DNA of 64,000 bases from NCBI RefSeq assembly GCF_025195085.2, contig NZ_JANAVY020000003.1, positions 248,001-312,000 of the forward strand. Direction: 5' to 3'. Positions 19,668-29,051 of this stretch are shown here, in pieces. The notes below the pieces were generated by a model. The model did no database searches. It was not told the origin of the DNA and was given only the letters and a program-made list of their open reading frames with translations. Position 1 is the first letter of the stretch. Each line of letters starts with the position of its first letter. This stretch comes from Vibrio intestinalis. GTDB lineage: Bacteria > Pseudomonadota > Gammaproteobacteria > Enterobacterales > Vibrionaceae. Both the position numbers and the translations under genes were made by a program.

Positions 19668-19683
19668 AGCAGAGAGTAACACG

Positions 19684-20562
19684 ATGAAATATGCATTAGG
19701 CCCACTGCTTTACTTTTGGCCAAAGCAAGATGTAGAAGGCTTTTACCAACAGGCGCAAGACAGCTCTGCCGAAATTATCTACCTCGGTGAGACGGTTTGC
19801 TCTAAGCGCCGAGAAATGAAGGCCGCACATTGGTTTGATATCGCTAAGCAACTGGCTGACAACGGTAAGCAAGTGGTGCTTTCAACCATGGCACTACTTG
19901 AAGCGCCAAGCGAAGTGAACGTAATGAAGAAGTACATCGACAACGGTGACTTCGCGATTGAAGCAAACGATGTATCCGCGATTCAGCTTGCCCACGAACA
20001 TAAAGTACCGTTTGTGGTTGGCCCTGCGGTGAATACCTACAACGCCCACACGCTGAACCTGTTTTTAAAACAAGGGATGACTCGCTGGTGTATGCCGGTT
20101 GAGTTATCTCGTGAATGGTTGAGCAATGTGCTGACTCAGTGTGATGAGATTGGTATTCGCAATCAATTTGAAGTAGAAGTATTTAGCCATGGCTACCTAC
20201 CGCTAGCCTACTCTGCTCGCTGTTTTACCGCTCGCGCAGAAGATAAAGCCAAAGACGACTGCGAAACCTGCTGTATTAAATACCCAACCGGTATTCAAGT
20301 TCGCAGCCAAGAAGGCCAAGAAGTATTTAACCTTAATGGCATTCAAACTCAGTCAGGCTACTGCTACAACTTGGTCAACGATCTACCAAGCATGCAAGGC
20401 TTAGTGGATGTAGTTCGCCTTAGCCCATTAGGCCTAGAGACCTTCTCTGAAATTGAGAAGTTCCGCGCTAATGAACAAGGTAATAACCCAGTAAGCGCGC
20501 TTGATCGCCAATGTAATGGCTACTGGCACCGCCTAGCGGGCTTAGAGGTTAAAAGCATTTAA
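19684..20562 (+). CDS. ubiV: Ubiquinone biosynthesis protein UbiV (peptidase U32 family)
   Basis: A 292-residue partner of UbiU. It carries the [4Fe-4S] ligands seen as TVCSKRR near residue 39 and SARCFTARAEDKAKDDCETC, plus the next Cys. The start ATG 19684 (MKYALGPLLYFWPKQ) has AGAGAG upstream; the longer frame from 19642 overlaps ubiU and lacks an SD. The ubiUV pair is one transcript ended by a strong terminator. Confidence 0.94.
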   Translation: MKYALGPLLYFWPKQDVEGFYQQAQDSSAEIIYLGETVCSKRREMKAAHWFDIAKQLADNGKQVVLSTMALLEAPSEVNVMKKYIDNGDFAIEANDVSAIQLAHEHKVPFVVGPAVNTYNAHTLNLFLKQGMTRWCMPVELSREWLSNVLTQCDEIGIRNQFEVEVFSHGYLPLAYSARCFTARAEDKAKDDCETCCIKYPTGIQVRSQEGQEVFNLNGIQTQSGYCYNLVNDLPSMQGLVDVVRLSPLGLETFSEIEKFRANEQGNNPVSALDRQCNGYWHRLAGLEVKSI

Positions 20563-20595
20563 GCTGATAGACACTCAAGCAAACGTTAGATACAC

Positions 20596-20628
20596 AAAAG
20601 GGCTCAACTGAGCCCTTTTGTTTTTTTG
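20596..20628 (+). terminator. Terminator after ubiUV
   Basis: AAAAGGGCTC-AACT-GAGCCCTTTTG followed by seven T. The A-run on the left could also serve the convergent MATE gene. Confidence 0.92.
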
Positions 20629-20637
20629 AAACCAAAC

Positions 20638-21975
20638 TTACGCTTGTTGCGTGGCCATCTGCGGCATTTGATGGCGACGAATATCTTTCATCAGCATCAC
20701 GATCACCACCAAGCTTAATGCGATGTTGGATAACGGGAACGCAATCCAGATACCGTTCACACCAAACAATTTTGGCATCAACCACAAGAATGGCAATTGT
20801 ACCGCCATGTTACCAATGGTGACGAACATCGCTTTACCGCCGCGATTGACCGCTTGATAGTAAGCCGCAGCCACGACTAAGAAGCCATCTAAGAACAGCG
20901 CAAACATGTGCAATCTTAAGCCAAGAATCGCGTTCTCTATTAACGCTTCATCTTGATTGTTAAATACTGAGACAAACTCGCGCGGGAATAAGTTAAGGAG
21001 CGCCACAAACGCGATACCACCCAGCACGGCAACACCCATCGCCACTTTTAGCAGCTTCAAGATATTGTCATTGTTCTTAGCACCGTGGTTATAGCTCACA
21101 AGTGGCTGCATACCGTTAGCGATACCTTCTGCTGTGAGGTAGTAAACAGTCACGATGTAGCCAAGAATCGCATACGCACCAATTAAAACTGAACTGCCAT
21201 ATTGGGCAAATAATGAGTTATGTAGTGCCACCATCATTGAGCCATAGGCATACATGAAGAAGCTCGATACACCAATAACGAAAATCTGTGGCACCACTGA
21301 CCAATTAACACGTAAATCTGAGACTCGTAAACGTAACTTAGCTCGGCTAGAAAAGAAGTAAGCTAACCCAAGACCGGTTACCACCATTTGTGCAATCGCG
21401 GTCGCTATCGCAGCCCCCTCGAGCTCCCATTGCAAATGAGCGATGAACAGGTAATCCAGCACGATGTTAATCAACGCCCCCACTACCATTAGCAGCGTGG
21501 CTAAGTTTGGGCTGTCGTCGTTACGTAATAGAAACGGCATCGCAATTGAGCCAAGCGTAAACACACTCGCAATAATCAGAATATGCAGATACTGAGCACC
21601 TAGCTCAAACACTCGCCCTGTCGCCCCTTGCCAAACTAGGAAATCATCGGCGAATAAGAACAGCGCGCCCGACACCAATGGCGTTAAAGCAAGCAGTAGC
21701 AACAAACCGGTCGCCAAGATGGTTTTCGCGGCCGTTAGGTTTTTCTCACCCTGTTTGATAGAAGCAAGCGCACCAGTACCTACGCCCACCAGCATACCAA
21801 TACCGAGAATAGAGCCAATGACAGGCCATGCGACGTTGATGCCCGCTAAGCCATCGGCACCCACATAACGGCCAATAAAAATACCATCGACCACCTGATA
21901 TAAACCGTTGACCAACATGGCGGCAACAGTAGGGATCGCATAGCTCCAAAATTGTTTGTATATCGACTTTTGCAT
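20638..21975 (-). CDS. MATE family multidrug efflux transporter
   Basis: A 445-residue inner-membrane protein with about twelve transmembrane segments in two homologous halves. The N-terminal pattern FWSYAIPTVAAMLVNGLYQVVDGIFIG and the matching second-half motif GVNGIWIAFPLSN are typical of MATE Na+- or H+-driven drug exporters (VmrA/MepA-like branch). ATG 21975 (MQKSIYKQFW) is preferred to an upstream TTG at 21987. It lies 74 nt downstream of a marR gene, with an operator-like palindrome between, which suggests drug- or ligand-induced expression. Substrate unknown. Confidence 0.9.
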   Translation of the reverse strand: MQKSIYKQFWSYAIPTVAAMLVNGLYQVVDGIFIGRYVGADGLAGINVAWPVIGSILGIGMLVGVGTGALASIKQGEKNLTAAKTILATGLLLLLALTPLVSGALFLFADDFLVWQGATGRVFELGAQYLHILIIASVFTLGSIAMPFLLRNDDSPNLATLLMVVGALINIVLDYLFIAHLQWELEGAAIATAIAQMVVTGLGLAYFFSSRAKLRLRVSDLRVNWSVVPQIFVIGVSSFFMYAYGSMMVALHNSLFAQYGSSVLIGAYAILGYIVTVYYLTAEGIANGMQPLVSYNHGAKNNDNILKLLKVAMGVAVLGGIAFVALLNLFPREFVSVFNNQDEALIENAILGLRLHMFALFLDGFLVVAAAYYQAVNRGGKAMFVTIGNMAVQLPFLWLMPKLFGVNGIWIAFPLSNIALSLVVIVMLMKDIRRHQMPQMATQQA

Positions 21976-22017
21976 TCTTCTTACCAAGCGATAATCAATC
22001 TAAACGATTGAATAAAA

Positions 22018-22036
22018 TAGTTAGCAAGGCTAACTA
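22018..22036. promoter_or_regulatory. MarR-type operator upstream of the MATE gene
   Basis: The palindrome TAGTTAGC-AAG-GCTAACTA lies 43 nt before the MATE start. An identical copy precedes marR (22473-22491). Two perfect 19-nt copies flanking a marR gene strongly suggest its own binding sites. Confidence 0.82.
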
Positions 22037-22049
22037 AAACGGCAAATTT

Positions 22050-22460
22050 TTACTTCAATGCTTTGTTGAGCAGTTGAACCAGAGATTGAGCTTCTTGCTC
22101 TGAGAGGTTGGCGTTGAGATCATTCGCGATCTGTTTGTACACCACTTGTTCAAGTGACAGATCCTTAATCACTTTTTCGGTCAAAATAACCCGTTTTGCA
22201 CGCGCATCTTCACTGCACGCGACACGCCTTACTAGACCTTTCTTTTCCAATCGAACCACCATGTTGGAGGCTGATGGCTTGGTGACTTCAAGTTCTTGTG
22301 CCAGATCGGTAATTCTTACCCCTTGCGGGTGTTGTTGAATCACCTTTAGGTAATCAAACTCGTTAAAGCTGAGCTGACACATAGGATCTTCTTTGGCATG
22401 TACTCGCCATGCCTTGGAACAAAAACGTTCTAGGCTAATTAAACTTTGTTCTAATTGCAT
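22050..22460 (-). CDS. MarR family transcriptional regulator
   Basis: A 136-residue winged-helix regulator. The DNA-binding region GVRITDLAQELEVTKPSASNMVVRLEKKGLVRR (quoted only in part: ITDLAQELEVTKPSASNM) and the wing ACSEDARAKRVILT are typical MarR. It is upstream of and codirectional with the MATE pump, and identical 19-nt palindromes lie before both genes. It most likely represses itself and the pump until a ligand binds. Confidence 0.9.
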   Translation of the reverse strand: MQLEQSLISLERFCSKAWRVHAKEDPMCQLSFNEFDYLKVIQQHPQGVRITDLAQELEVTKPSASNMVVRLEKKGLVRRVACSEDARAKRVILTEKVIKDLSLEQVVYKQIANDLNANLSEQEAQSLVQLLNKALK

Positions 22461-22472
22461 TGCGCTTCAATT

Positions 22473-22491
22473 TAGTTAGCAAGGCTAACTA
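22473..22491. promoter_or_regulatory. MarR-type operator upstream of marR
   Basis: Second identical copy of TAGTTAGC-AAG-GCTAACTA, 13 nt before the marR start codon, so a bound dimer would overlap the promoter or the SD. Confidence 0.82.
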
Positions 22492-22518
22492 TTTTAGCGA
22501 TTTTTTATCCACACGCAA

Positions 22519-22545
22519 TAAAAAACCGCCCTGAGGCGGTTTGTT
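22519..22545 (-). terminator. Terminator after nlpI
   Basis: Minus-strand CCGCC-TCAG-GGCGG followed by TTTTTTATT, between nlpI and marR. Confidence 0.9.
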
Positions 22546-22567
22546 CTCTTTCTATTACGGCAATAAA

Positions 22568-23482
22568 TTACTGCTGCTGTTGTTGCTCAAGCTTGGCTTT
22601 AGCTAACTGCTCTTGTTTAACCTGATTGAAGATTCGTGTTAGCTCAAGGAAAGAGTAACGATGCTCTACATATTCAAACACGTTAAAAGAAATCGCCAAT
22701 TTATACATGGAGATAGCACGGGCGAAATCGCCCTCTTTTTGATAGCGCTTACCTAGATAAAAGTAAGTTTCAGTTAAGCGCTGAGCCAATACCGTATTAT
22801 CACGAGTACCCGCTAAGATAGCTTTGAAGGTCTGCTCTTCTGAAATTTGGTTAAGCGAAATCGCTACCAATACCCAACCCCATTGATCATCGCGCTGCTG
22901 ATATAACGCCATCAATTGCTCACGCGCGGCGACTGGATCTTTCTCTAACTTAATCAAGTAAAGCCAAAGAGCACGGAACGGATCGGTTGGATCTTCTGCA
23001 AAATGCTTTTCCATATCTTCTAATGCTAGGTCGATACGGTCACCGTAATACAGTGCAATCGCACGGTTACGCACGGAATAAGAGTTACCAGGGTCAAGAT
23101 CAAGCGTTGAATCAAACGCTTCATATGCGGCATCAAACTCACCGACTTGAGTCAGGTAGACACCTAATAAGTTGAACACATCTGGCTGCGCAGGATTAAG
23201 CTTGAGAGAATGGTTGTAGTCTAAACGTGCAAGATCCCTTAAACCGACACTGTCGTAGTAATTACCACGCTCAAACAGCATCTTCGCTCTTACTTCATCG
23301 GGGAGGTTGGGGCGTTGCAATAGTTGGCTTAAGCGAGCAATTTGCACTTCCTGCTGCACACTGGCTTGCAACGGCACGGCCATTGGTGGGTATAACCACT
23401 GTTGTGGGTTATCCTTGGTTGATGCACAACCTGTCGCGACCAGAATACTCAAGCCCAGCGTTACGGTTTGAAACCATTTCAC
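22568..23482 (-). CDS. nlpI: Lipoprotein NlpI
   Basis: A 304-residue outer-membrane lipoprotein with a lipobox LVATGC (Cys about residue 19) and TPR helices (for example NLLGVYLTQVGEFDAAYEAFDS). In E. coli NlpI is an adaptor that brings the protease Prc to peptidoglycan hydrolases such as MepS. It lies downstream of pnp on the same strand, a conserved order, with the pnp terminator between them. The C-terminus ends in a Gln-rich tail. Confidence 0.94.
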   Translation of the reverse strand: MKWFQTVTLGLSILVATGCASTKDNPQQWLYPPMAVPLQASVQQEVQIARLSQLLQRPNLPDEVRAKMLFERGNYYDSVGLRDLARLDYNHSLKLNPAQPDVFNLLGVYLTQVGEFDAAYEAFDSTLDLDPGNSYSVRNRAIALYYGDRIDLALEDMEKHFAEDPTDPFRALWLYLIKLEKDPVAAREQLMALYQQRDDQWGWVLVAISLNQISEEQTFKAILAGTRDNTVLAQRLTETYFYLGKRYQKEGDFARAISMYKLAISFNVFEYVEHRYSFLELTRIFNQVKQEQLAKAKLEQQQQQ

Positions 23483-23593
23483 GTATATCTACTCCTATTA
23501 TCCACTTTACAGTGTATACCCAAACTGAGTATCCGTTGTCTCTTTGTCTGGCTACCACATTAAGCCGATAAATTAACCGATTTATTGCGCATT

Positions 23594-23622
23594 AAAAAAG
23601 GGAGCGCGAGGCTCCCTTTATA
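23594..23622 (-). terminator. Terminator after pnp
   Basis: Minus-strand GGGAGC-CTCGC-GCTCCC followed by six T, about 35 nt past the pnp stop. Confidence 0.92.
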
Positions 23623-23655
23623 TCATGCTTTTAGCGTTACACACTAATCTGAGAA

Positions 23656-25779
23656 TTATTCAGCAGCAGGTTTTTCGTCTGCAGCTTCAGTTTTCTCTAC
23701 CGCTTCTTTCATGCTTAGACGAACACGGCCTTGGCGGTCGATTTCAAGAACTTTAACTTGAACTTCTTGGCCTTCTGCTAGGTAGTCAGATACTTTCTCT
23801 ACACGCTTATCAGCGATTTGAGAGATGTGTACTAGACCATCTTTACCAGGCAGGATAGTAACGAATGCACCGAAGTCAGCTAGACGAGCAACTTTACCTG
23901 TGTAGATACGGCCCACTTCAACTTCTGCAGTGATCTCTTCGATACGACGGATAGCTTCTTTCGCTGCTGCACCTTCAGTTGCAGCAATCTTGATTGTGCC
24001 GTCGTCTTCGATTTCGATAGTTGTACCAGTCTCTTCAGTTAGAGCACGGATAACTGCACCACCTTTACCGATAACGTCTTTGATCTTCTCTGCGCTGATC
24101 TTCATTGTGTGAATGCGAGGAGCGAATTGAGAGATATCTTCACGAGCACCAGAGATAGCTTCATCCATTACAGATAGGATGTGCTTACGTGCACCTTGCG
24201 CTTGGTTAAGAGCAATTTGCATGATCTCTTTAGTGATACCTTCGATCTTAATGTCCATTTGAAGTGCAGTGATACCAGTGTTAGTACCTGCTACTTTAAA
24301 GTCCATGTCACCTAAGTGGTCTTCGTCACCAAGGATGTCAGAAAGAACAACGAAGTCGTCGCCTTCTTTAACAAGACCCATTGCGATACCCGCAACAGAA
24401 GACTTAATTGGAACACCAGCATCCATAAGTGCTAGAGATGTACCACATACAGAAGCCATTGAAGAAGAACCGTTAGATTCAGTGATTTCCGATACAACAC
24501 GTACTGTGTATGGGAATTCATCAACAGAAGGCATTACTGCAGCGATACCACGCTTAGCTAGCTTACCGTGGCCGATTTCACGACGCTTAGGAGAACCTAC
24601 AAAACCAGTTTCGCCAACACAGTATGGAGGGAAGTTGTAGTGTAGTAGGAAGTGATCTTTACGCTCACCTGTTAGTTCGTCGATGATTTGAGCGTCACGT
24701 TGTGTGCCAAGAGTAGCAGTAACGATTGCCTGAGTTTCACCACGAGTGAATAGTGAAGAACCGTGAGTACGTGGAAGAACACCAGTACGAACGTCTAGCG
24801 CACGAACCATATCTTTTTCACGGCCATCGATACGTGGGTTGCCCGCGATGATGCTGCGACGTACAACTGTCTTCTCTAGATCGTGGAAGATAGTGTGAAC
24901 TTCTTTTAGGTTTAGCTCTTCATCTTCTGCTAGAAGTGCTTCGTTAACTTCAGCTGCAATCTCGTGGATGCGGTCGTAACGAGCCATCTTTTCAGTGATT
25001 TTGTAAGCATCAACTAACTTAGCTTCCGCTAGCTCAGCGATCTTAGTAACAAGCGTTGTGTTTTCAGCAGGAGCAACCCAATCCCATGCTGGAGTAGCAA
25101 CTTCAGCAGCGAATTCGTTGATTGCGTTGATAACAACTTGCTGTTGGTCGTGACCAAATACAACTGCTGATAGCATCTCTTCTTCAGTTAGGTTGTCAGC
25201 TTCTGATTCAACCATAAGAACAGCGCCTTCAGTACCTGAAACAACAAGGTCAAGCTTAGAAGTCTCTAGCTCAGTGTTGCTTGGGTTAAGTACTAATTGA
25301 CCGTCGATGTGACCAACACGTGCTGCACCGATAGGACCGTTGAACGGGATACCAGAGATAGCTAGTGCTGCAGAAGTACCGATCATTGTAACCATGTCTG
25401 GTTGAACGTCAGGGTTAACAGACATTACTGTCGCGATAACTTGTACTTCGTTTTTGAATGCGTCTGGGAAAAGTGGACGGATTGGGCGGTCGATTAGACG
25501 AGCCGTTAGTGTCTCACCTTCAGATGGACGACCTTCACGCTTGAAGAAGCCACCAGGAATCTTACCAGCAGCGTAAGTACGCTCTTGGTAGTTTACTGTT
25601 AGCGGGAAGAAGTCTTGACCTTCTACTGCTTCTTTTTTGCCAACTACAGAAACGAATACAGATGTATCGTCCATAGTTACCATAACAGCAGCCGTAGCTT
25701 GACGTGCAATAACGCCAGTTTCTAGAGTAACCGTGTGGTTACCGTACTGGAACGTTTTAACAACTGGTTTTTCGAACAT
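23656..25779 (-). CDS. pnp: Polynucleotide phosphorylase
   Basis: A 707-residue 3'-5' exoribonuclease and component of the RNA degradosome. Two RNase PH domains (second with the catalytic [14 protein letters not shown] region), a KH domain ([20 protein letters not shown], about 555-610) and a C-terminal S1 domain ([18 protein letters not shown]) are all visible. ATG 25779 starts [20 protein letters not shown], the Vibrio N-terminus; the frame extends 14 codons further, without an SD. Normally rpsO lies immediately upstream; here an 8-kb cassette intervenes, and a leader hairpin with its own promoter precedes pnp. Confidence 0.97.
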   Translation of the reverse strand: MFEKPVVKTFQYGNHTVTLETGVIARQATAAVMVTMDDTSVFVSVVGKKEAVEGQDFFPLTVNYQERTYAAGKIPGGFFKREGRPSEGETLTARLIDRPIRPLFPDAFKNEVQVIATVMSVNPDVQPDMVTMIGTSAALAISGIPFNGPIGAARVGHIDGQLVLNPSNTELETSKLDLVVSGTEGAVLMVESEADNLTEEEMLSAVVFGHDQQQVVINAINEFAAEVATPAWDWVAPAENTTLVTKIAELAEAKLVDAYKITEKMARYDRIHEIAAEVNEALLAEDEELNLKEVHTIFHDLEKTVVRRSIIAGNPRIDGREKDMVRALDVRTGVLPRTHGSSLFTRGETQAIVTATLGTQRDAQIIDELTGERKDHFLLHYNFPPYCVGETGFVGSPKRREIGHGKLAKRGIAAVMPSVDEFPYTVRVVSEITESNGSSSMASVCGTSLALMDAGVPIKSSVAGIAMGLVKEGDDFVVLSDILGDEDHLGDMDFKVAGTNTGITALQMDIKIEGITKEIMQIALNQAQGARKHILSVMDEAISGAREDISQFAPRIHTMKISAEKIKDVIGKGGAVIRALTEETGTTIEIEDDGTIKIAATEGAAAKEAIRRIEEITAEVEVGRIYTGKVARLADFGAFVTILPGKDGLVHISQIADKRVEKVSDYLAEGQEVQVKVLEIDRQGRVRLSMKEAVEKTEAADEKPAAE

Positions 25780-25954
25780 GAAAATTCCTTGTTGGATTTT
25801 GAGTGAATCCACCACTACCAATCGCGACTAGTGAAAGCAGGCTACCTCACCTCCCATTGCGCCTTGTCAAAAGAAAGACCAATAAAAAGCTAACCAACTT
25901 TTAATAGCCGCGACCATTTGGTCGACTTACGTGACTGTAGTTAGTGGACAAAAA

Positions 25955-25999
25955 TGCCGCTATTCCGAAACCTATCGCAAGGTTACGAAAATAGCGGCA
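25955..25999 (-). ncRNA. pnp leader stem-loop (likely RNase III site)
   Basis: On the minus strand TGCCGCTATT pairs perfectly with AATAGCGGCA (25955-25964 with 25990-25999), with an inner stem AACCT/AGGTT. In E. coli a comparable long hairpin in the pnp leader is cut by RNase III, and PNPase then represses its own mRNA. A second small hairpin CGACCA-TT-TGGTCG (25911-25924) lies downstream. Confidence 0.72.
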
Positions 26000-26001
26000 C
26001 G

Positions 26002-26007
26002 ATTATA
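26002..26007 (-). promoter_or_regulatory. Candidate pnp promoter -10 box
   Basis: A perfect TATAAT on the minus strand sits two bases before the leader hairpin, so transcripts would begin at the base of the stem. The -35 region is weak. It would let pnp be transcribed independently of rpsO and the inserted genes. Confidence 0.5.
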
Positions 26008-26186
26008 GACTAGTTCGAGGGTTAAATCCCGTAGAATTTGTTGAAGCTGGTCAACGCAAGAGGGACCGCAAAGGGCGAATATCTGAAAGCGAAACAATGA
26101 CCATCATTATTGCTTTTCATATGTCGCATCAACGTGACTTTAAGAATTTTTATCTTAGTATCAATTTAAAGCACACCACTCTGCCC
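26008..26186. other. Gap between LRR-BRCT gene A and the pnp promoter
   Basis: No gene, no clear hairpin terminator, no target-site repeat. The left boundary of the inserted cassette must be in this stretch or just beyond it. Without a terminator, the LRR operon may read through into pnp. Confidence 0.5.
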
Positions 26187-29030
26187 TTAGGCGTCCTCTA
26201 GAATTTCACAGTCAGGGAACGCATCGCGGAATTTTTGCGGAGCCCTTATCGACTCATAGCCCTGCTCTGCGTCATAGCCCCAGCGGTACAGAGGCTCTGC
26301 CGCACGACGCAAGTCGAGCTTCTTCAGTTTTTTTAGCTTGAACAGCACCTTGGGAAACTCAGTAAAATGGTTAAAGGAGAGATCCAGCTCCTCCAACTCA
26401 GTTAGCTCAGCCAATTTCGGCGGCAACTTTTCCAAATGATTGAAGTTCAAGTTGAGCTTCTTCACCTGCAAGTAGCGTTCAAAATTAGCAGGCAGCGCAT
26501 TCAAGTAGGAGTTGTGCAAATCAAGCTCAGTGATCCGCGTCTGTTCAGGCAGCGCTTCCGGTAACCTAGTCTTCGGATTACCTAGCTCATAGCTGTTCTG
26601 CATGTAAATGTCAGGGGAGCGATGGCAGTTGATCAAATACTCCTCATCGGCACCTTCCAGCATCAACTCAAAGCCACAAGCTCTGTTCCAGTTGAGGCAC
26701 TCACCTTCCACGAACGAGCGGGTAATGGCTTGGCGGCGCTCACACTCCTCTTTCTGAGTCAGCAACCACAACAGACCCTCGCCATAGCGGTCAAAGTAGG
26801 CTTTGGAGAAATCGATACACAGAGGACGTCCCCAACGTTTAGTCAAGCCCTTGAGCTTCTTAAACATCGGCCCTTCACCGGTTGGGTGGCCCTCCCAGTT
26901 CAGACCTCGCAGATCCGACTCGAACAAGATGCGATCTTTTACCGCCAACTGGAACAGGTCGTCCCCCTTACCAGCCAGCAATTGCTGTATCGATTTACGC
27001 AGTGCTTTATCGCTGGTGGTTTTCAGAATCAGGAACAGCGGCATCCACATCACTTCAGTGACGCCCCCTTGAGCTAACATCTCCACCGCCACTTGATGGG
27101 AGGCTTCATCTGGGGAATTCAGCATCGTCATCACGGTATCAACCATACCGCTGTCTATGGCTTGCTCCTGCTGCAAAAACTGCGGCGCCGCCTGCTCAAA
27201 CCACTGGCTTAGGGCAGTATCGTCGATCAGCAGATGCTGCTGCAGATCCAGTTGCTCGGTCTGCTTCGGATTGGCGCCAACCAACACGTGGGTCACACTG
27301 TCGTTCAACTTCTTGCTGATGCTAAAGCCCAGCTCCTCAGCCTTGGCCTTGAGCTCTGTGACCTTAAACCCACTCTTACCACACACAAACAGCACGGTAT
27401 CACTACCAAGTGTGCGGCAAGTTAACGCCTGCTCGGCGTTAGCCCTCAGCCAGGCGTGGGCGTGTTTCTTAAATGGAGAGTACTTCGCCTCAAGAAAGGT
27501 CAAATGGAAGCGGCCCTCCATCTGAGGCAGCTCTCTTGGTTTTGGCGCATGATACAGCTGTTGCCAGTAGGTTTGACGCTGCTCAAGAGTTAGCGGGGCA
27601 TTGAGCAGAATCTTCCGCTGCTTGTTGAGGGCTTCACTGCGGGCCACTTGATCGTAGATGCCAAACTCCACCTCAATCTCTGGAGGCATGCGCATTAAGA
27701 AGTCGGTGCGATCGCCGTTTTGTGCAGTCAGGTCGAGAGCCAAACGTTTTAGCGACGGTGCGGTCAGCAGTTGATCCAATGCCGGCAATGTGGTGCATGG
27801 ACCATGATGACTAAACTGCTCGATTCGAATCTCGGTGACGCCGGTCATGGCACTCAGATCCCCAAGCTGCTCGGTAGGTCCATTGCTCACTCGAAGCCGT
27901 GTAATGCCGGGATGCTGACGCAGCGTTAACGGCAGCTCTGCGTCGGTAAAACCTTCCAGCTGCAAGTAATCCAATTTAGTTAGGGCGCTAAGCACCTTGG
28001 CCTCGCCCAACTCTCCCGAGTCACGCAGCTCCAATTGAGTCAGCTGTGGTGAGTTTTTCAGGCCGTCCAGTTGCGTAAATGGCACACCGGTGGCAAACAG
28101 GTGATTCAAGTGCGGCAAATTAAGCTCACCAACCACTCCTTTGCCCTCTGAAAACAGGTAGATTGAAGTTAAGGATTGCAGCGGCGCCACCAGTTCCGTC
28201 AGGTTATAACTGGCGTTGTGAGGCAGGAAAATCAAACGCTCAGCGCTGCCCAGTTGGCAAAACAGATCGCTAGCAACCTCGGTGCCATTTAGCCCCACAT
28301 TCAGATGCAGCTCCTTCACAGACTTAGCCCGAATCAAGCCTCCGGGAGCCACAATTAACTTATCGGCCTCCAGTCGCATCTCATCAAGTTCAGCGTTTCC
28401 AGCATCGATAATTCGCTCTATCTGCATCTGGCAATGGGGAGAGATCGAGATCTTCTTAATTGAGTCGGGCAGCAGCAATTGCTCTACCTGCATCGTATAA
28501 GACTCACCATTATAGTGACGACAATAGAGGTGAAGCTCCGTCAGTTCCTTGGCCCCAGAGAGGTTTAAGGCCAGTCGATCCACTTCATCGCCCCGCAGAT
28601 GTAACGATTGGAGGCGGCTTCCTTCAGGCAGCTCCAGAACCAAAGATCCCTTCTCCACCTCAAGATAGAGCTCGGTGAGAGCCTGACAGTGTTTGAGATA
28701 ACCCAATTGATGGGCTTGGGTAACCACCGCTCCCCGAATCGCCTTAAGGTTTTTAACCATCTCAGGCTTAACATCGGAAAGCTCCAGCGGATTGGTTTCG
28801 CAGTTGAGAATTTTGAGATTAGGAAACGCACTGAACATCTCGGCATCAATGGGGCGAAGAGGCTCCTGATAGCTACCGAAATAGAGCTCTTCAACATTAG
28901 GGAAAGCTCGACCGATCTTGTTCCAGTCAGGGGCAACTTCACTCACGCGGTAACGCAGATTGGTGATGTCTGGGTGGATCTGTTCCAACTGTTCCAGATC
29001 ATAATCATACAAAGAAGCTTTTTTTGTCAT
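26187..29030 (-). CDS. LRR-BRCT-LRR protein A (947 aa, function unknown)
   Basis: A large soluble protein with irregular leucine-rich repeats at about residues 20-450 (e.g. LTELHLYC, LKRLALDL), a linker, a BRCT-like domain near 543-613 (GKSGFKVTELKAKAEELGF, then VTHVLVG and LIDDTALSQWF), a helical HEAT-like stretch at about 628-700, and canonical LRRs at about 831-912 (ITELDLHN, VKKLNLNFNHLEKLP, LEELDLSFNHFTEFP). No catalytic motif, signal peptide or membrane segment. It is a paralogue of the gene upstream (21-nt gap); the BRCT, helical and C-terminal LRR parts align easily, the N-terminal LRRs poorly. Composition appears more G+C-rich than neighbours. Probably a protein- or DNA-recognition scaffold in a MoxR-VWA module. 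Confidence 0.85.
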   Translation of the reverse strand: MTKKASLYDYDLEQLEQIHPDITNLRYRVSEVAPDWNKIGRAFPNVEELYFGSYQEPLRPIDAEMFSAFPNLKILNCETNPLELSDVKPEMVKNLKAIRGAVVTQAHQLGYLKHCQALTELYLEVEKGSLVLELPEGSRLQSLHLRGDEVDRLALNLSGAKELTELHLYCRHYNGESYTMQVEQLLLPDSIKKISISPHCQMQIERIIDAGNAELDEMRLEADKLIVAPGGLIRAKSVKELHLNVGLNGTEVASDLFCQLGSAERLIFLPHNASYNLTELVAPLQSLTSIYLFSEGKGVVGELNLPHLNHLFATGVPFTQLDGLKNSPQLTQLELRDSGELGEAKVLSALTKLDYLQLEGFTDAELPLTLRQHPGITRLRVSNGPTEQLGDLSAMTGVTEIRIEQFSHHGPCTTLPALDQLLTAPSLKRLALDLTAQNGDRTDFLMRMPPEIEVEFGIYDQVARSEALNKQRKILLNAPLTLEQRQTYWQQLYHAPKPRELPQMEGRFHLTFLEAKYSPFKKHAHAWLRANAEQALTCRTLGSDTVLFVCGKSGFKVTELKAKAEELGFSISKKLNDSVTHVLVGANPKQTEQLDLQQHLLIDDTALSQWFEQAAPQFLQQEQAIDSGMVDTVMTMLNSPDEASHQVAVEMLAQGGVTEVMWMPLFLILKTTSDKALRKSIQQLLAGKGDDLFQLAVKDRILFESDLRGLNWEGHPTGEGPMFKKLKGLTKRWGRPLCIDFSKAYFDRYGEGLLWLLTQKEECERRQAITRSFVEGECLNWNRACGFELMLEGADEEYLINCHRSPDIYMQNSYELGNPKTRLPEALPEQTRITELDLHNSYLNALPANFERYLQVKKLNLNFNHLEKLPPKLAELTELEELDLSFNHFTEFPKVLFKLKKLKKLDLRRAAEPLYRWGYDAEQGYESIRAPQKFRDAFPDCEILEDA

Positions 29031-29051
29031 CGAAAATTGTATCCTAGTTCA

